Assembly: GCA_013361525.1 (NCBI GenBank)
Contig: JABFXY010000192.1
Location: 1 to 64,000, forward strand
DNA from: Polyangiaceae bacterium
Lineage (GTDB): Bacteria; Myxococcota_A; Polyangia; Polyangiales; Polyangiaceae
Length of the DNA stretch: 64,000 bases
Direction: 5' to 3'
Within the stretch, counting starts at the first letter, position 1, and every line of letters starts with the position of its first letter. Made by a program: the position numbers and the translations under genes. The notes beneath the pieces were generated by a model. That model saw nothing but the letters and a program-made list of their open reading frames with translations, made no database searches and was not told the origin of the DNA. Shown piece by piece: positions 36,397 to 44,304 of this stretch.

Positions 36397-37185
36397 ATGC
36401 CGCCTTCTACCCGACGCGTCGCGCTCCCTGTTTGGGGCGGTGAGCGCACGGTCGATCTCCCGGTTCCCGGTGGCCGTGGAACCCTTCTCGCGGTCCTTCC
36501 CGCGGCTCGCAAAATGACGCTCGAGATGATGCGCCTTTCGGAGCAGCGAGAGCTCCGCGAGGGGCGCAAGGTCAGCTGCAAAGCAGGCTGCGGATCTTGC
36601 TGCAGGCAGCTCGTGCCGATCTCCTCGGTCGAGGCGAAGAGCCTCGCCAACGTCGTCGAACGCATGCCGCGTCCGAAGCGGGAGGCCATCAAGCGCAAGT
36701 TCGACGCGGCCCTCGCGAAGCTCGAAGAAGCGGGGCTTCTCTTCGCGGCCGGCGACGGCCCGCGCACGTCCCTCGTGAGCCAGGTCGACGACAGCGAAAG
36801 TGATGCGTGGGCCGACGTGAGCAAGCGCTACTTCGCGCTCGAGATCGCGTGTCCGTTTTTGGAAAAAGAGAGCTGCGGGATCTACGAGGACCGGCCGCTC
36901 ATCTGCCGCGAATACCTCGTGACGAGCGACCCGTCGCATTGCCGATCGATCGACGGCAACGCGCGCGCGGTGCCCCGTCCGGCCTTTCCGTCGCGCGCGC
37001 TCGCGCACGCGGCGGAGGTGTTGGACGGCATCCCGTCGTCGAGCATCCCGCTCGTGCTCGCGCTCGAGTGGGCAGAGTGGATGGGCGGCGAGCTCGGCGC
37101 CGATCACGCGGGCGACGAGGTCCTCGATGCGTTCTTGGACGGCCTCGTGTGGGGCGAAGAGCTCGACGAAAACGCCGATCCCTAG
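36397..37185 (+). CDS. YkgJ-family cysteine cluster protein
   Basis: A 262-residue protein starting at the ATG at 36397; sequence further upstream in this frame is antisense and Arg-rich. The cysteine cluster is clear: CKAGCGSCCRQL near residue 60, then CPFLEKESCGIYEDRPLICR near 160, and CRSIDG. This CxxxCxxCC--C----C---RP--CR pattern is the YkgJ/UPF0153 signature, presumed to bind Zn or an Fe-S cluster. Function unknown, though some members act in protein or tRNA modification. Confidence 0.88.
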   Translation: MPPSTRRVALPVWGGERTVDLPVPGGRGTLLAVLPAARKMTLEMMRLSEQRELREGRKVSCKAGCGSCCRQLVPISSVEAKSLANVVERMPRPKREAIKRKFDAALAKLEEAGLLFAAGDGPRTSLVSQVDDSESDAWADVSKRYFALEIACPFLEKESCGIYEDRPLICREYLVTSDPSHCRSIDGNARAVPRPAFPSRALAHAAEVLDGIPSSSIPLVLALEWAEWMGGELGADHAGDEVLDAFLDGLVWGEELDENADP

Positions 37186-37207
37186 CGATTGAGACGCGCG
37201 CCGATCG

Positions 37208-37468
37208 CTACGGCGTCGGCGGTGGTGCTTCGCGCGGCCCCGGCGGCGTCGGGCTCGGCGGGGGCGGGGGAGGCGTGGGCGTCGGCGTAGGGGTCGGGGT
37301 CGGGGTCGGCGCCGGAGGCGGCGTGGGGGTGGGCGTCGGCCCTGCGTCGGTCTGCTGCGGCGCGATGGTGGCGCTCTGGTCGCAAGCTGCGAGGCCTGCT
37401 CCACAAACGAGAACGAAGAGGGCCGCGCCGAGTGCGCCGCGACCCGTCGTATGGATTCGCAGTCTCAT
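37208..37468 (-). CDS. Small lipoprotein with Pro/Thr repeat tail
   Basis: An 86-residue lipoprotein: ATG at 37468, lipobox CGAGLAAC (Cys29), followed by about 55 residues almost entirely of (TP)n and Pro. It is likely an extended spacer on the cell surface. The strand opposite the repeat is G-rich (see 37261-37307). It may be an orphan or a degraded remnant of a longer Pro-rich lipoprotein. No globular domain. Confidence 0.5.
   Translation of the reverse strand: MRLRIHTTGRGALGAALFVLVCGAGLAACDQSATIAPQQTDAGPTPTPTPPPAPTPTPTPTPTPTPPPPPPSPTPPGPREAPPPTP
37261..37307 (+). repeat. G-tract cluster, potential G-quadruplex
   Basis: Six G-runs of three or more within 47 bases (GGGG, GGGGG, GGG, GGGG, GGGG, GGGG), including the tandem GGGGTC hexamers. 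They lie on the template strand of the Pro/Thr-repeat lipoprotein gene, so a quadruplex could stall transcription. The repeat units could also vary in number by slippage. Confidence 0.4.
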
Positions 37469-37590
37469 GGCCCGGGTCGTCGCACAGCCCGCGCCATCCA
37501 CGTTTTTCGCGCGGATCTTCCCGTGCTCGGCGCATGTTCCGGGCCCGTCCGCCTCAATTGTGACGTCGACGATTCGTGTGCGGCGAAGCG

Positions 37591-38088
37591 CTACGCGGCG
37601 GTGACGGGAGACTCGATCGCCGCGAGCGCCCGCTCGATGCTTCGCGCGCCGGGGCTGTCGAGCCTTCGATCGCGGAGCAACCGATCGACGTGGTCGCCGA
37701 TGGTCGCCGGCGAATCGAGGACCTTCACGCCGAATGGAAGCCCGAGCGCAAGGACGGCCGCGCTCACCGCGCCGCGAACGACGGCGCCGCGAAAGCCTCG
37801 CACGCCGACGAGCACCGCGACGCCCGCGATGGACTTCTCCACCGAGCGCACCATCTCACGGAAGGCCGTGCGCGCTTCGTCGTCGGGAGGGCCGCCGCGC
37901 GCCGCCACCACGAGCGCGACGCCGTCGGCGTATCTCTCGTGATGCGGCGTGACCTTCGCGCGCAATGCCTCGATCGCCGCGCGGCGGGGGGTCGCGTGCC
38001 AGACCATCACTGCGACCCGCCCGAGCGTCCGAACCCGGAGATCCCGATCGTCGATCAGGACCTCCAACTGCGCTGTTTGGTCGCTCAC
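37591..38088 (-). CDS. Hypothetical protein, translationally coupled to lipoprotein
   Basis: A 165-residue protein starting at a GTG at 38088 that overlaps the stop of the upstream lipoprotein gene in GTGA. It contains LRVRTLGRVAVMVWHATPRR, ARTAFREMVRSVEKSIAG and AVVRGAVSAAVLALGLPFGV, alternating alpha and beta as in STAS-like or SpoIIAA-like folds, but the match is not secure. The family is unknown. Coupling suggests it acts with the lipoprotein or is dosage-matched to it. Confidence 0.65.
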   Translation of the reverse strand: MSDQTAQLEVLIDDRDLRVRTLGRVAVMVWHATPRRAAIEALRAKVTPHHERYADGVALVVAARGGPPDDEARTAFREMVRSVEKSIAGVAVLVGVRGFRGAVVRGAVSAAVLALGLPFGVKVLDSPATIGDHVDRLLRDRRLDSPGARSIERALAAIESPVTAA

Positions 38089-38756
38089 TTCTTCTTGAAC
38101 GCGGTGCAATTCGCCGTGGGCTTCAGCGTCCCCGCCTCGGACTCGAGCTTGTCGAGAAGCGCGATGATCGCCGAACGCCGAAGGGCGAGAACGTCGTTCG
38201 CGTCGGTGGACTTCGCGTCGCTCAGCGTGAAGTTCTGATCGATGTCGAAGAGCGGGCACTTTCCGTCGGGCTCGACGCCCACGAGGCCCATCTTCACGGT
38301 GAGGCCCTTCTTGTCGTTCTTCGGCTCGTCGAGCATCACGGTCACGTTGACCGAGCGAGGCTTGTCGACCTTCGACGCCGGGCTCGCGAGCTTCGCCGAC
38401 GTCGCGATGCGCTCGAGGGCGGCCTTTTGCAGCTCGTCGCTCGTGCCCGCGTCGACCTTGCCGCCGCCCTTCATCGAGTAGGTCAGGTTCAAGACGAGCG
38501 CGTTTGCGTCCTTCGGCTTTTCGTCGATCTTCGCCGCGGGCGCGGGTCCCGTGGACTTCGAGGTGTCGCCCGCTTCGGGCTTCTTGTCGCCGTCGGCCGA
38601 TGCGTCGGCAGGCGTGTCGGATGTGCCCGTGCTGGCGGGCTCGGCCGTGGTGTCGGAAGCTGCCGAATCGTCGGCCGTCTTGGCGTCGCTGCTCGGACCG
38701 CAGGCCGTGCACAAGCCGAGGGCCGCAAGAACCAAGGAGAAAAGGGTCTTCGACAT
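38085..38756 (-). CDS. Lipoprotein, unknown function
   Basis: A 223-residue lipoprotein from the ATG at 38756: lipobox LGLCTAC (Cys19), then an Asp/Ala/Ser/Thr/Lys linker to about residue 75, then a globular domain (DANALVLNLTYSMKGGGKVD; RSVNVTVMLDEPKNDKKGLT). Five-stranded beta character is likely. The last codons overlap the GTG start of the hypothetical downstream. No family recognised. Confidence 0.7.
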   Translation of the reverse strand: MSKTLFSLVLAALGLCTACGPSSDAKTADDSAASDTTAEPASTGTSDTPADASADGDKKPEAGDTSKSTGPAPAAKIDEKPKDANALVLNLTYSMKGGGKVDAGTSDELQKAALERIATSAKLASPASKVDKPRSVNVTVMLDEPKNDKKGLTVKMGLVGVEPDGKCPLFDIDQNFTLSDAKSTDANDVLALRRSAIIALLDKLESEAGTLKPTANCTAFKKK

Positions 38757-38791
38757 GGCGGCGATGATACGCGAGGACCGTCGTTCGAGCG

Positions 38792-39949
38792 TCACGAAGG
38801 CACGCGGGCGACGGCTGCGTACGATCGCGCGAGCGCGTCGGCGGCGCGATCGACACTCGCTTCGTCGTTGAGACGTCCGAGCGATAGCCGGACGGTTCCG
38901 AGCGCTTCTTCAACGGAAATCCCGAGCGCGACGATGCCTTGAGGCGCGTGCACCTCACCCTGGTGGCACGCGGAGCCGGTCGAAGCCGCGACCTCGCTCG
39001 CACCTTCGAGCACGTCCGTTCCGAGCACCTTCGGAAAGCGCACGCTGAGCGTGTTCGGAAGGCGCTGAGGGTCGTCGAGCGAGGGGCCATTCAAAGCGAG
39101 CCCCGGCACCGCGGCCGCCAGGCGCCCCCACAGCCGCTGCGCGAGCGCGGAGAGGCGCTTTCGCTCGGTGTCGAGGTCACGCTTCGCGATCGCGCAGGCG
39201 CGGCCGAGGCCGACGATGCTCGCGACGTTCTCCGTGCCCGGTCGCAGACCGCGCTCGTGTGATGCGCCGAGCGCGACGGGGGAGATCAAACATCCGCGCC
39301 GCACGAACAACGCGCCCACACCTTTCGGCGCGTAGAGCTTGTGGCCCGCGATCGAGAGAAGATCGACACCGAGGGAGGTCACGCTGACGGGCACCTTCCC
39401 GAGACTTTGCGCGGCGTCCGTGTGGCTGAGCGCGCCGGTTCGGTGCGCGATCGCGGAGAGCTCTTCGATCGGCTGGACGCTCCCCGTCTCGTTGTTCGCG
39501 TGCATGACGCTGACCATCAGCGTCTTGTCGCTGACCACACGCTCGGCGTCGGAGGCGCGCACGCGTCCGCTCGCGTCGACGGCGAGCCAGTCGACCGTCG
39601 TCGCCTGACGCTCGAGCCACCCGAGCGGCTCGCGGATCGCCGGATGTTCGACCACGCTCGTGACGACATGGTGTCGGTACGGGCGTGCGCGCATCGCGCC
39701 GAACAGCGCCAAGTTGTTCGCCTCCGTCCCTCCGGACGTGAACACGATCTCGTCCGCCGACGCCTCGACGAGCGCGGCGACCTCTTCGCGGGCCGCGTCG
39801 ACTGCGCCTCGTGCGCGGCGGCCGTAGGGGTGCTGGCTCGACGGGTTGCCGAAATGCTCCGAAAAATACGGGAGCATCGCCTCCAGCACCTCGGGCAGGA
39901 CCGGCGTCGTGGCGTTGTGATCGAGGTAGATCGGCGCTTCGGACGACAT
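38792..39949 (-). CDS. Cysteine desulfurase-family PLP enzyme, SCLY-like active-site loop
   Basis: A 385-residue class V aminotransferase-fold enzyme starting at the ATG at 39949. PLP lysine in SIAGHKLYAPKG; N-terminal IYLDHNATTPVLPEVLEAM; substrate arginine region RPGTENVASIVGLG. The catalytic cysteine sits in STGSACHQGEVHAPQG. The ACH text resembles selenocysteine lyase as much as IscS (ACTSG), so sulfur donation to a specific acceptor or selenocysteine breakdown are both possible. No Fe-S scaffold genes are adjacent. It lies 11 bases downstream of the SDR gene, in the same operon. Confidence 0.88.
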   Translation of the reverse strand: MSSEAPIYLDHNATTPVLPEVLEAMLPYFSEHFGNPSSQHPYGRRARGAVDAAREEVAALVEASADEIVFTSGGTEANNLALFGAMRARPYRHHVVTSVVEHPAIREPLGWLERQATTVDWLAVDASGRVRASDAERVVSDKTLMVSVMHANNETGSVQPIEELSAIAHRTGALSHTDAAQSLGKVPVSVTSLGVDLLSIAGHKLYAPKGVGALFVRRGCLISPVALGASHERGLRPGTENVASIVGLGRACAIAKRDLDTERKRLSALAQRLWGRLAAAVPGLALNGPSLDDPQRLPNTLSVRFPKVLGTDVLEGASEVAASTGSACHQGEVHAPQGIVALGISVEEALGTVRLSLGRLNDEASVDRAADALARSYAAVARVPS

Positions 39950-39960
39950 GGGCGGCGAGC

Positions 39961-40782
39961 TCAGCTGACCGCCCCGGCCTTCTTTTGAGCCGAGTCGCAG
40001 ACCCATCGCGCGACGCCCGGCAGCACGCCTTGTCCGAGCGCGACCATGCGTGACGCGAGGTCGGGATAGATCTCGAACGTGTTCTTCGCCATGCCGTCGG
40101 CCATCGATTGCGCGACGGCGTCGGCCGTCAGCGTCTTGACCGTGCCGGCGATCGCCTTCGTCTCCGCCGGCTTGTGTTGGTTCTCGAACGCGAGCTGCGG
40201 CGTGTCGGTGTCGGGCGGGAGGCAGACGCTCACGCGGACGCCGTGCGGCCACATCTCCGCGCGCAGCGCTTGTGACAGCCCCACGATCGCGAATTTGCTC
40301 GCGGCGTACGCGGTGTATCCATAAATCCCCATCACGCCCGCAAGCGACGAGACGTTGAGGACGTGGCCGCCGTGCCGCGCGACGAGGTGCGGGAGCACCG
40401 CCTTCGTCATGTAGACCGTGCCGAAGTAGTTCACGTCCATCATTTGGCGGAACTCTTTGGTCGGGAGCTCGGTGAAGCGCCCCGGCATCACGACGCCCGC
40501 GTTGTTCACGAGCATGTCGATGCGATGGCTCGCGGCGTGCCGTTCGATCGCGCGTGTCACGTCGTCCTCGCGGCTGACGTCGAGCTCCAGCGTGTGGACT
40601 TTCGCGCCGGGCGTCCTGGACGTGACGTCGCGCTCGGCCTCGTCGAGGATGGCGCGTCGTCGCGCGACGAGCGTCACTTCCGCGCCGTAGTCAGCGATCT
40701 TCCGCGCGAACGCGAGACCAATCCCGCTCGAGCCACCGGTGACGATGACGCCCTTGTCTCGAAAGTAGTCTTGCGTGCTCAT
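39961..40782 (-). CDS. SDR, 3-ketodihydrosphingosine reductase-like
   Basis: A 273-residue short-chain dehydrogenase: cofactor loop VIVTGGSSGIGLAFARKI, NNAGVVMPGRF, catalytic Ser in NVSSLAGVMG and YAASK. Beyond the core, the segment PPDTDTPQLAFENQHKPAET matches the signature of 3-ketodihydrosphingosine reductase (KDSR), where PPDTDTP and E-KP-ET are conserved. The C-terminus may be membrane-associated. Myxobacteria make ceramides, so an NADPH-dependent step in sphingoid-base synthesis is a reasonable inference. It sits downstream of the fatty-acid hydroxylase-like gene, 109 bases away. Confidence 0.85.
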   Translation of the reverse strand: MSTQDYFRDKGVIVTGGSSGIGLAFARKIADYGAEVTLVARRRAILDEAERDVTSRTPGAKVHTLELDVSREDDVTRAIERHAASHRIDMLVNNAGVVMPGRFTELPTKEFRQMMDVNYFGTVYMTKAVLPHLVARHGGHVLNVSSLAGVMGIYGYTAYAASKFAIVGLSQALRAEMWPHGVRVSVCLPPDTDTPQLAFENQHKPAETKAIAGTVKTLTADAVAQSMADGMAKNTFEIYPDLASRMVALGQGVLPGVARWVCDSAQKKAGAVS

Positions 40783-40891
40783 GACCTACGACGCCGTAGC
40801 GGGGCAGGGCAGGCGCGAAAAGAGAAACAAATCTCCCGTGGGTGAGGCCGCGACGCCGCGAGCGAGTCGGAGGCGGCGCGGTGCATCGACC

Positions 40892-41398
40892 TCAGGCGGA
40901 GACGGTCGTCGTCTCCGGTCGCTTGAGCTCCGCATCGGTGCCGACGAACGGCTTGCGCGTCCCCATGATGTAGTCGAACAGCGGCGTCGTGACGCACCAG
41001 TTCGCGTGTTGATCGGGACCGAGGTGATGATCGACGTGCCAGGGCACGTACTTGCGCCCCCACGCCGGATCGAGGTGCGCCTTCTTGTGAACGTAGTAGT
41101 ACGCGCCGGAGCTGATCCACGCGGCGGCGACGAAGCCGGGGGAGACGACGATGAGCGGCGTCGCCATCAACGCGCCCGACACCACACCGATGGCTTCTTT
41201 GATCTTCGACGTCGACTGCATGAGCGGCAGCTCGTACATCGCGTCGTACCCATCGGCCTTTCGCACATTTTTGTGATGCTCGTGCCAGTGGAACGACCAA
41301 TAGGTGCCCTTCTTGCGCCCCAGCCCATGGAGGACGTACTTGTGGACGACCCATTCGAAAGCGTTCGACGATACGAGCCCGAGCACGAAACCCAACAT
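40892..41398 (-). CDS. Fatty-acid hydroxylase-superfamily membrane protein
   Basis: A 168-residue di-iron membrane hydroxylase starting at the ATG at 41398. The histidine boxes are visible: VVHKYVLHG, FHWHEHHKN (HxxHH), YYYVHKKAH and PWHVDHHLGPDQHANW. Two to three TM segments separate them. This is the fatty-acid hydroxylase/CrtZ-like arrangement, hydroxylating lipid or carotenoid chains with O2. The adjacent KDSR-like gene favours a sphingolipid acyl chain over a carotenoid, but this is inference. It is divergent from a TetR gene with an operator between. Confidence 0.82.
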   Translation of the reverse strand: MLGFVLGLVSSNAFEWVVHKYVLHGLGRKKGTYWSFHWHEHHKNVRKADGYDAMYELPLMQSTSKIKEAIGVVSGALMATPLIVVSPGFVAAAWISSGAYYYVHKKAHLDPAWGRKYVPWHVDHHLGPDQHANWCVTTPLFDYIMGTRKPFVGTDAELKRPETTTVSA

Positions 41399-41479
41399 GG
41401 CCGCCTCCCGTCCATCCGAGCCCCAAGCGCGACACCAACGGTAACTTTGCGCGGACCCTCCGAAGGGCGCTCCGCGAAA

Positions 41480-41497
41480 AGTGACTATCAGGTCACT
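41480..41497. promoter_or_regulatory. TetR operator A, GTGAC-N6-GTCAC
   Basis: Inverted repeat AGTGAC-TATCAG-GTCACT in the divergent promoter region. It sits 26 bases upstream of the TetR start and 82 bases upstream of the hydroxylase start. The same half-sites with the same 6-base spacer recur at 41538-41553, 57 bp downstream by centre. Confidence 0.65.
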
Positions 41498-41522
41498 CTT
41501 TAATTGAGGCATAGCATCAATC

Positions 41523-42392
41523 GTGTCAAGTCGAAACGTGACTGAGAAGTCACCTTTTGAGTCTCAGCCCCACCCGCTGCTTTCCGCCGCGCTGCTCGCG
41601 AGCGCGAACGCACAGCAGGACTCCTCACGCGCACCGGCGTCGGGCGACGCAGGCGGGCTCCCGACCGGAAAGCGGGCGGAAAACCGGAGGCTCCGGACCG
41701 AGGCGCTCCAGCGCGCGGCGCTCGGCCTGTTCCTTCAGTACGGCGTCGAGGCGGTCACCATCGATCAGATCGTCGACGGGGCGCGCACGGCGAAGGGCAG
41801 CTTCTACCGATACTTCCGCGACAAGACGGACCTCGTGGCGTCGCTCGTCGAGCCGGTCCGATGCGACGTACGCTCGGCGTTCGGGCGTTGTGCGGACGGC
41901 CTTCGAGAGGCTTCACGCGAAGGTAACGTCGCAAAACCCTACGAAGGCCTCGCGCAGGATCTCATCCGCGTGGTGCTCCAATATCCGGACGTCGTGCGGC
42001 TCTATTTGCACGAGTCGCGCGGGCCGAAGAACGGCGCGCGCGCACCCATCGTCGAGCTCTCGGAAGAGGTCCTCGACGGCGCCACGGAGCTGTCCAACAT
42101 CGCGCACGGGCTCGGGCTCGTGCGCGGCATGGTCGGGCGTCTCTCGGCGATCGTCGTCGTTGGAGCTTCCGAGCTGATCGTCGCGAGGCTCTTCGCGGGC
42201 GACGACGTCGGGCCGGTGTTGGAGATGCCGGGCGAGCTCGTCTCCCTCGTGCTCGACGGCGTCCGCGCCAGGAAAGACGCACCGCCCGCGCGCGCCCCGC
42301 GCGAGTCTGCGGCCAGACCGGCGGCCGCGCCTGCACCCAAGAAGAAGCTGAAGAAGAAGGTGGCGAAGAAGCCCGGGCGCGCCAAGCAATGA
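41523..42392 (+). CDS. TetR-family regulator with Lys/Ala-rich tail
   Basis: A 289-residue TetR protein. The start may be GTG 41523 or GTG 41538; the latter coincides with operator B. There is an unusually long leader (about 60 residues) before the HTH, which reads ALGLFLQYGVEAVTIDQIVD then GARTAKGSFYRYFRDKTDLV. A helical C-terminal domain follows. The last 30 residues are basic, rich in Ala, Pro and Lys, and may add non-specific DNA contacts. Divergent from the hydroxylase/SDR run, which it probably represses through the GTGAC palindromes. Confidence 0.88.
   Translation: MSSRNVTEKSPFESQPHPLLSAALLASANAQQDSSRAPASGDAGGLPTGKRAENRRLRTEALQRAALGLFLQYGVEAVTIDQIVDGARTAKGSFYRYFRDKTDLVASLVEPVRCDVRSAFGRCADGLREASREGNVAKPYEGLAQDLIRVVLQYPDVVRLYLHESRGPKNGARAPIVELSEEVLDGATELSNIAHGLGLVRGMVGRLSAIVVVGASELIVARLFAGDDVGPVLEMPGELVSLVLDGVRARKDAPPARAPRESAARPAAAPAPKKKLKKKVAKKPGRAKQ
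41538..41553. promoter_or_regulatory. TetR operator B, overlapping the TetR start
   Basis: Inverted repeat GTGAC-TGAGAA-GTCAC with the same half-sites and spacer length as operator A. Its first three bases are an in-frame GTG, so binding would overlap initiation of the regulator gene. Two sites of equal design 57 bp apart point to cooperative or looped autoregulation. Confidence 0.6.
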
Positions 42393-42431
42393 CGCCTGAC
42401 GCCAGAGCTCGCGTCGATTGACCTCGCGACG

Positions 42432-42459
42432 CGGCCCGCCCTTACGGGCGAGCGGGCCG
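42432..42459. terminator. GC-rich hairpin between convergent genes
   Basis: CGGCCCGC (42432-42439) pairs with GCGGGCCG (42452-42459). A smaller stem, CGCCC-TTAC-GGGCG, can form in the same place. It lies midway in the 89-bp gap between the TetR gene and the amidohydrolase gene, which end head to head. No T-run follows on either strand, so Rho-independent action is uncertain; it may work as a bidirectional terminator. Confidence 0.45.
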
Positions 42460-42481
42460 GTCGCTCGCCTGAGCGCTGGGT

Positions 42482-44224
42482 TTAGGGCGCGCAGCGCACG
42501 ACCGGCGTGAGCGGCGCGAAGTTCCACTGCGAGGCGTCCAGCGCGTCGTAGGCGGCGAGCGCATCGGCGAGCGTCTGTTCGATCTCCGCGAAGGTCTGCG
42601 CGAACTTGTCGGTTGCGCTCATGCTCGACTTCGCCACGCAGACGAAGCGGCTCGTGCCGCAGACGTCGAGCGTCTCGCAGCCCGGGTTGCTGGGCGCCAC
42701 CGGCAAAAGCGCCGGATCGCCGACCAGCGCGACACCACCCACCAGCACGAGCCGCACGTCGCTCGGCTGCGCGGCGAGCAACGCGTCGTAGGGGGCACAC
42801 GCGTCGCCGCCGATGACCATGATGTCGGCCTTCATGCCGGGAACGAGCGCGCCGAGGACCGCCTCCAGGCCCAGCGCTTGCGCGGCGTTGGTCGTTACCA
42901 TTTGGACCAAGTCCGCGGACGTGAGCTGATCGCCCCATTGTGCGTTGTCGAGCTCGTCGGCGAAGCGGAGCTCGTCGAGCAGATTCTGGCTACCACCCAT
43001 CGACCAATCGGGCGCGAGCGCGACGTTGATGCCGTGACTCAGCGCGAGCGGGATGTCCGCCGTTTTGGTGAAGTCGGTCCCTCCGCCGTAGAGGAACACG
43101 TTCGAGCGTGGCGACCACACGAGGCTCATGCCGTTGTCGGCCATGGTCGTGAGCTGCGTATCGCCCAACGCGACGCCGTGCACGACGGTCGTTTGCGGCG
43201 CATAGAGGCACCCGTCCATCGTGGTGACCGTCTCCAGCGTCGAGAACTCGTTCAGCGCTGTCTGGTCGACGCCTTCGGCGATGTGGATCACGTATGCGTC
43301 GGTGTCGCCGTCCCCGAAGTTCGTGCACACGCCGTCCGCGGCGCTCGTACTGGGAAACAAGGTCGCGACCTGGATCTTGTCGGCACCCAGGCCATTCGGC
43401 GTCTGATCGATCGTGCGCGCCAGTGACCCGTAGCAGGCTCGGTTGGCCGGGTTCGCTGCGCCGAGGATGGACGTCGTGCCGGCGACGAGCGCCTTCAGCT
43501 CGCCGTACTTGTCGAGCTCGCAGCCGTAGTCGACGGGCGAGCTGCCCTCCCCATTGATGTATTGCTTCGCGTCGACCATGGCGCCGTAACGCGCCTCGTT
43601 CGTCCACTGGTTGTGGTTGTTGTAGGCCTGCATCGGGCTCCAATCCGTCTCGTCGAAGATGTCGAACAAGACGTGGTTGTGCGTGTCGATCAGGCCCGGG
43701 AAGATGATCCCTTGCGTGTCGATATGGGTCGCCGTGCTCTCGCCGGGGACGCCAGCACACGACGCCGCGACGCACGTGATGGTGTCGCCGACGACCAGCA
43801 CCTCGCCGGTGAATGCCTGCATCGGCGTCACGACCGTACCGCGCAAGAGCAGGTCCGACGTGGAACCGTTCTGCGTGATCGTCGGCGGGCCGCCCACGCA
43901 CTGCATTCCACCTCCGGCGCCTCCGCCGCCATCCATGGTGCCGCCGGTTCCGCCATCACCGCCGACTCCGCCGTCGCCACCCACGCCGCCGATACCCCCG
44001 ACGCCGCCCGATCCGCCCCCACCCGGGGCGCCGCCCTGGCCACCCTGTCCGCCCGCGCCGTCGGCGTTCGAGCCGCCGGTCGACATCGTCCCGGTCGCGC
44101 CCCCACCGCCCGCGGACGTGCCGCCGCCTCCGCCTCCGCCGCCGCCGTCAGACTCCGAGTCGCAGGCGATGGCCCCGAGCGACAGGAGGAGGCCGAACAG
44201 AGTCGAGCGTTTGGTAGGCAGCAT
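42482..44224 (-). CDS. Lipoprotein amidohydrolase
   Basis: A 580-residue protein from the ATG at 44224: lipobox SLGAIAC (Cys21), then about 85 residues of Gly-rich linker (Gly with Thr/Ala/Asp), then an amidohydrolase barrel. The metal motif is IDTHNHVLFD (HxH); a later His lies in TTVVHGVALG and an Asp in LAPDWSMGG. Terminal strand elements LVPGMKADIMVIGGD are typical. The substrate is unclear (imidazolone-, adenosine- or dipeptidase-like). Surface display of a hydrolase is unusual. The C-terminus ends with cysteines CETLDVC. Confidence 0.85.
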   Translation of the reverse strand: MLPTKRSTLFGLLLSLGAIACDSESDGGGGGGGGGTSAGGGGATGTMSTGGSNADGAGGQGGQGGAPGGGGSGGVGGIGGVGGDGGVGGDGGTGGTMDGGGGAGGGMQCVGGPPTITQNGSTSDLLLRGTVVTPMQAFTGEVLVVGDTITCVAASCAGVPGESTATHIDTQGIIFPGLIDTHNHVLFDIFDETDWSPMQAYNNHNQWTNEARYGAMVDAKQYINGEGSSPVDYGCELDKYGELKALVAGTTSILGAANPANRACYGSLARTIDQTPNGLGADKIQVATLFPSTSAADGVCTNFGDGDTDAYVIHIAEGVDQTALNEFSTLETVTTMDGCLYAPQTTVVHGVALGDTQLTTMADNGMSLVWSPRSNVFLYGGGTDFTKTADIPLALSHGINVALAPDWSMGGSQNLLDELRFADELDNAQWGDQLTSADLVQMVTTNAAQALGLEAVLGALVPGMKADIMVIGGDACAPYDALLAAQPSDVRLVLVGGVALVGDPALLPVAPSNPGCETLDVCGTSRFVCVAKSSMSATDKFAQTFAEIEQTLADALAAYDALDASQWNFAPLTPVVRCAP

Positions 44225-44304
44225 CGAGCGAGGATAGACCAGGAGGGAGCGCAATTCGCGCTGCCTCTGTCGCGACCCGGTCGCGGCGCCGCCGCAGCGA
44301 CGCG

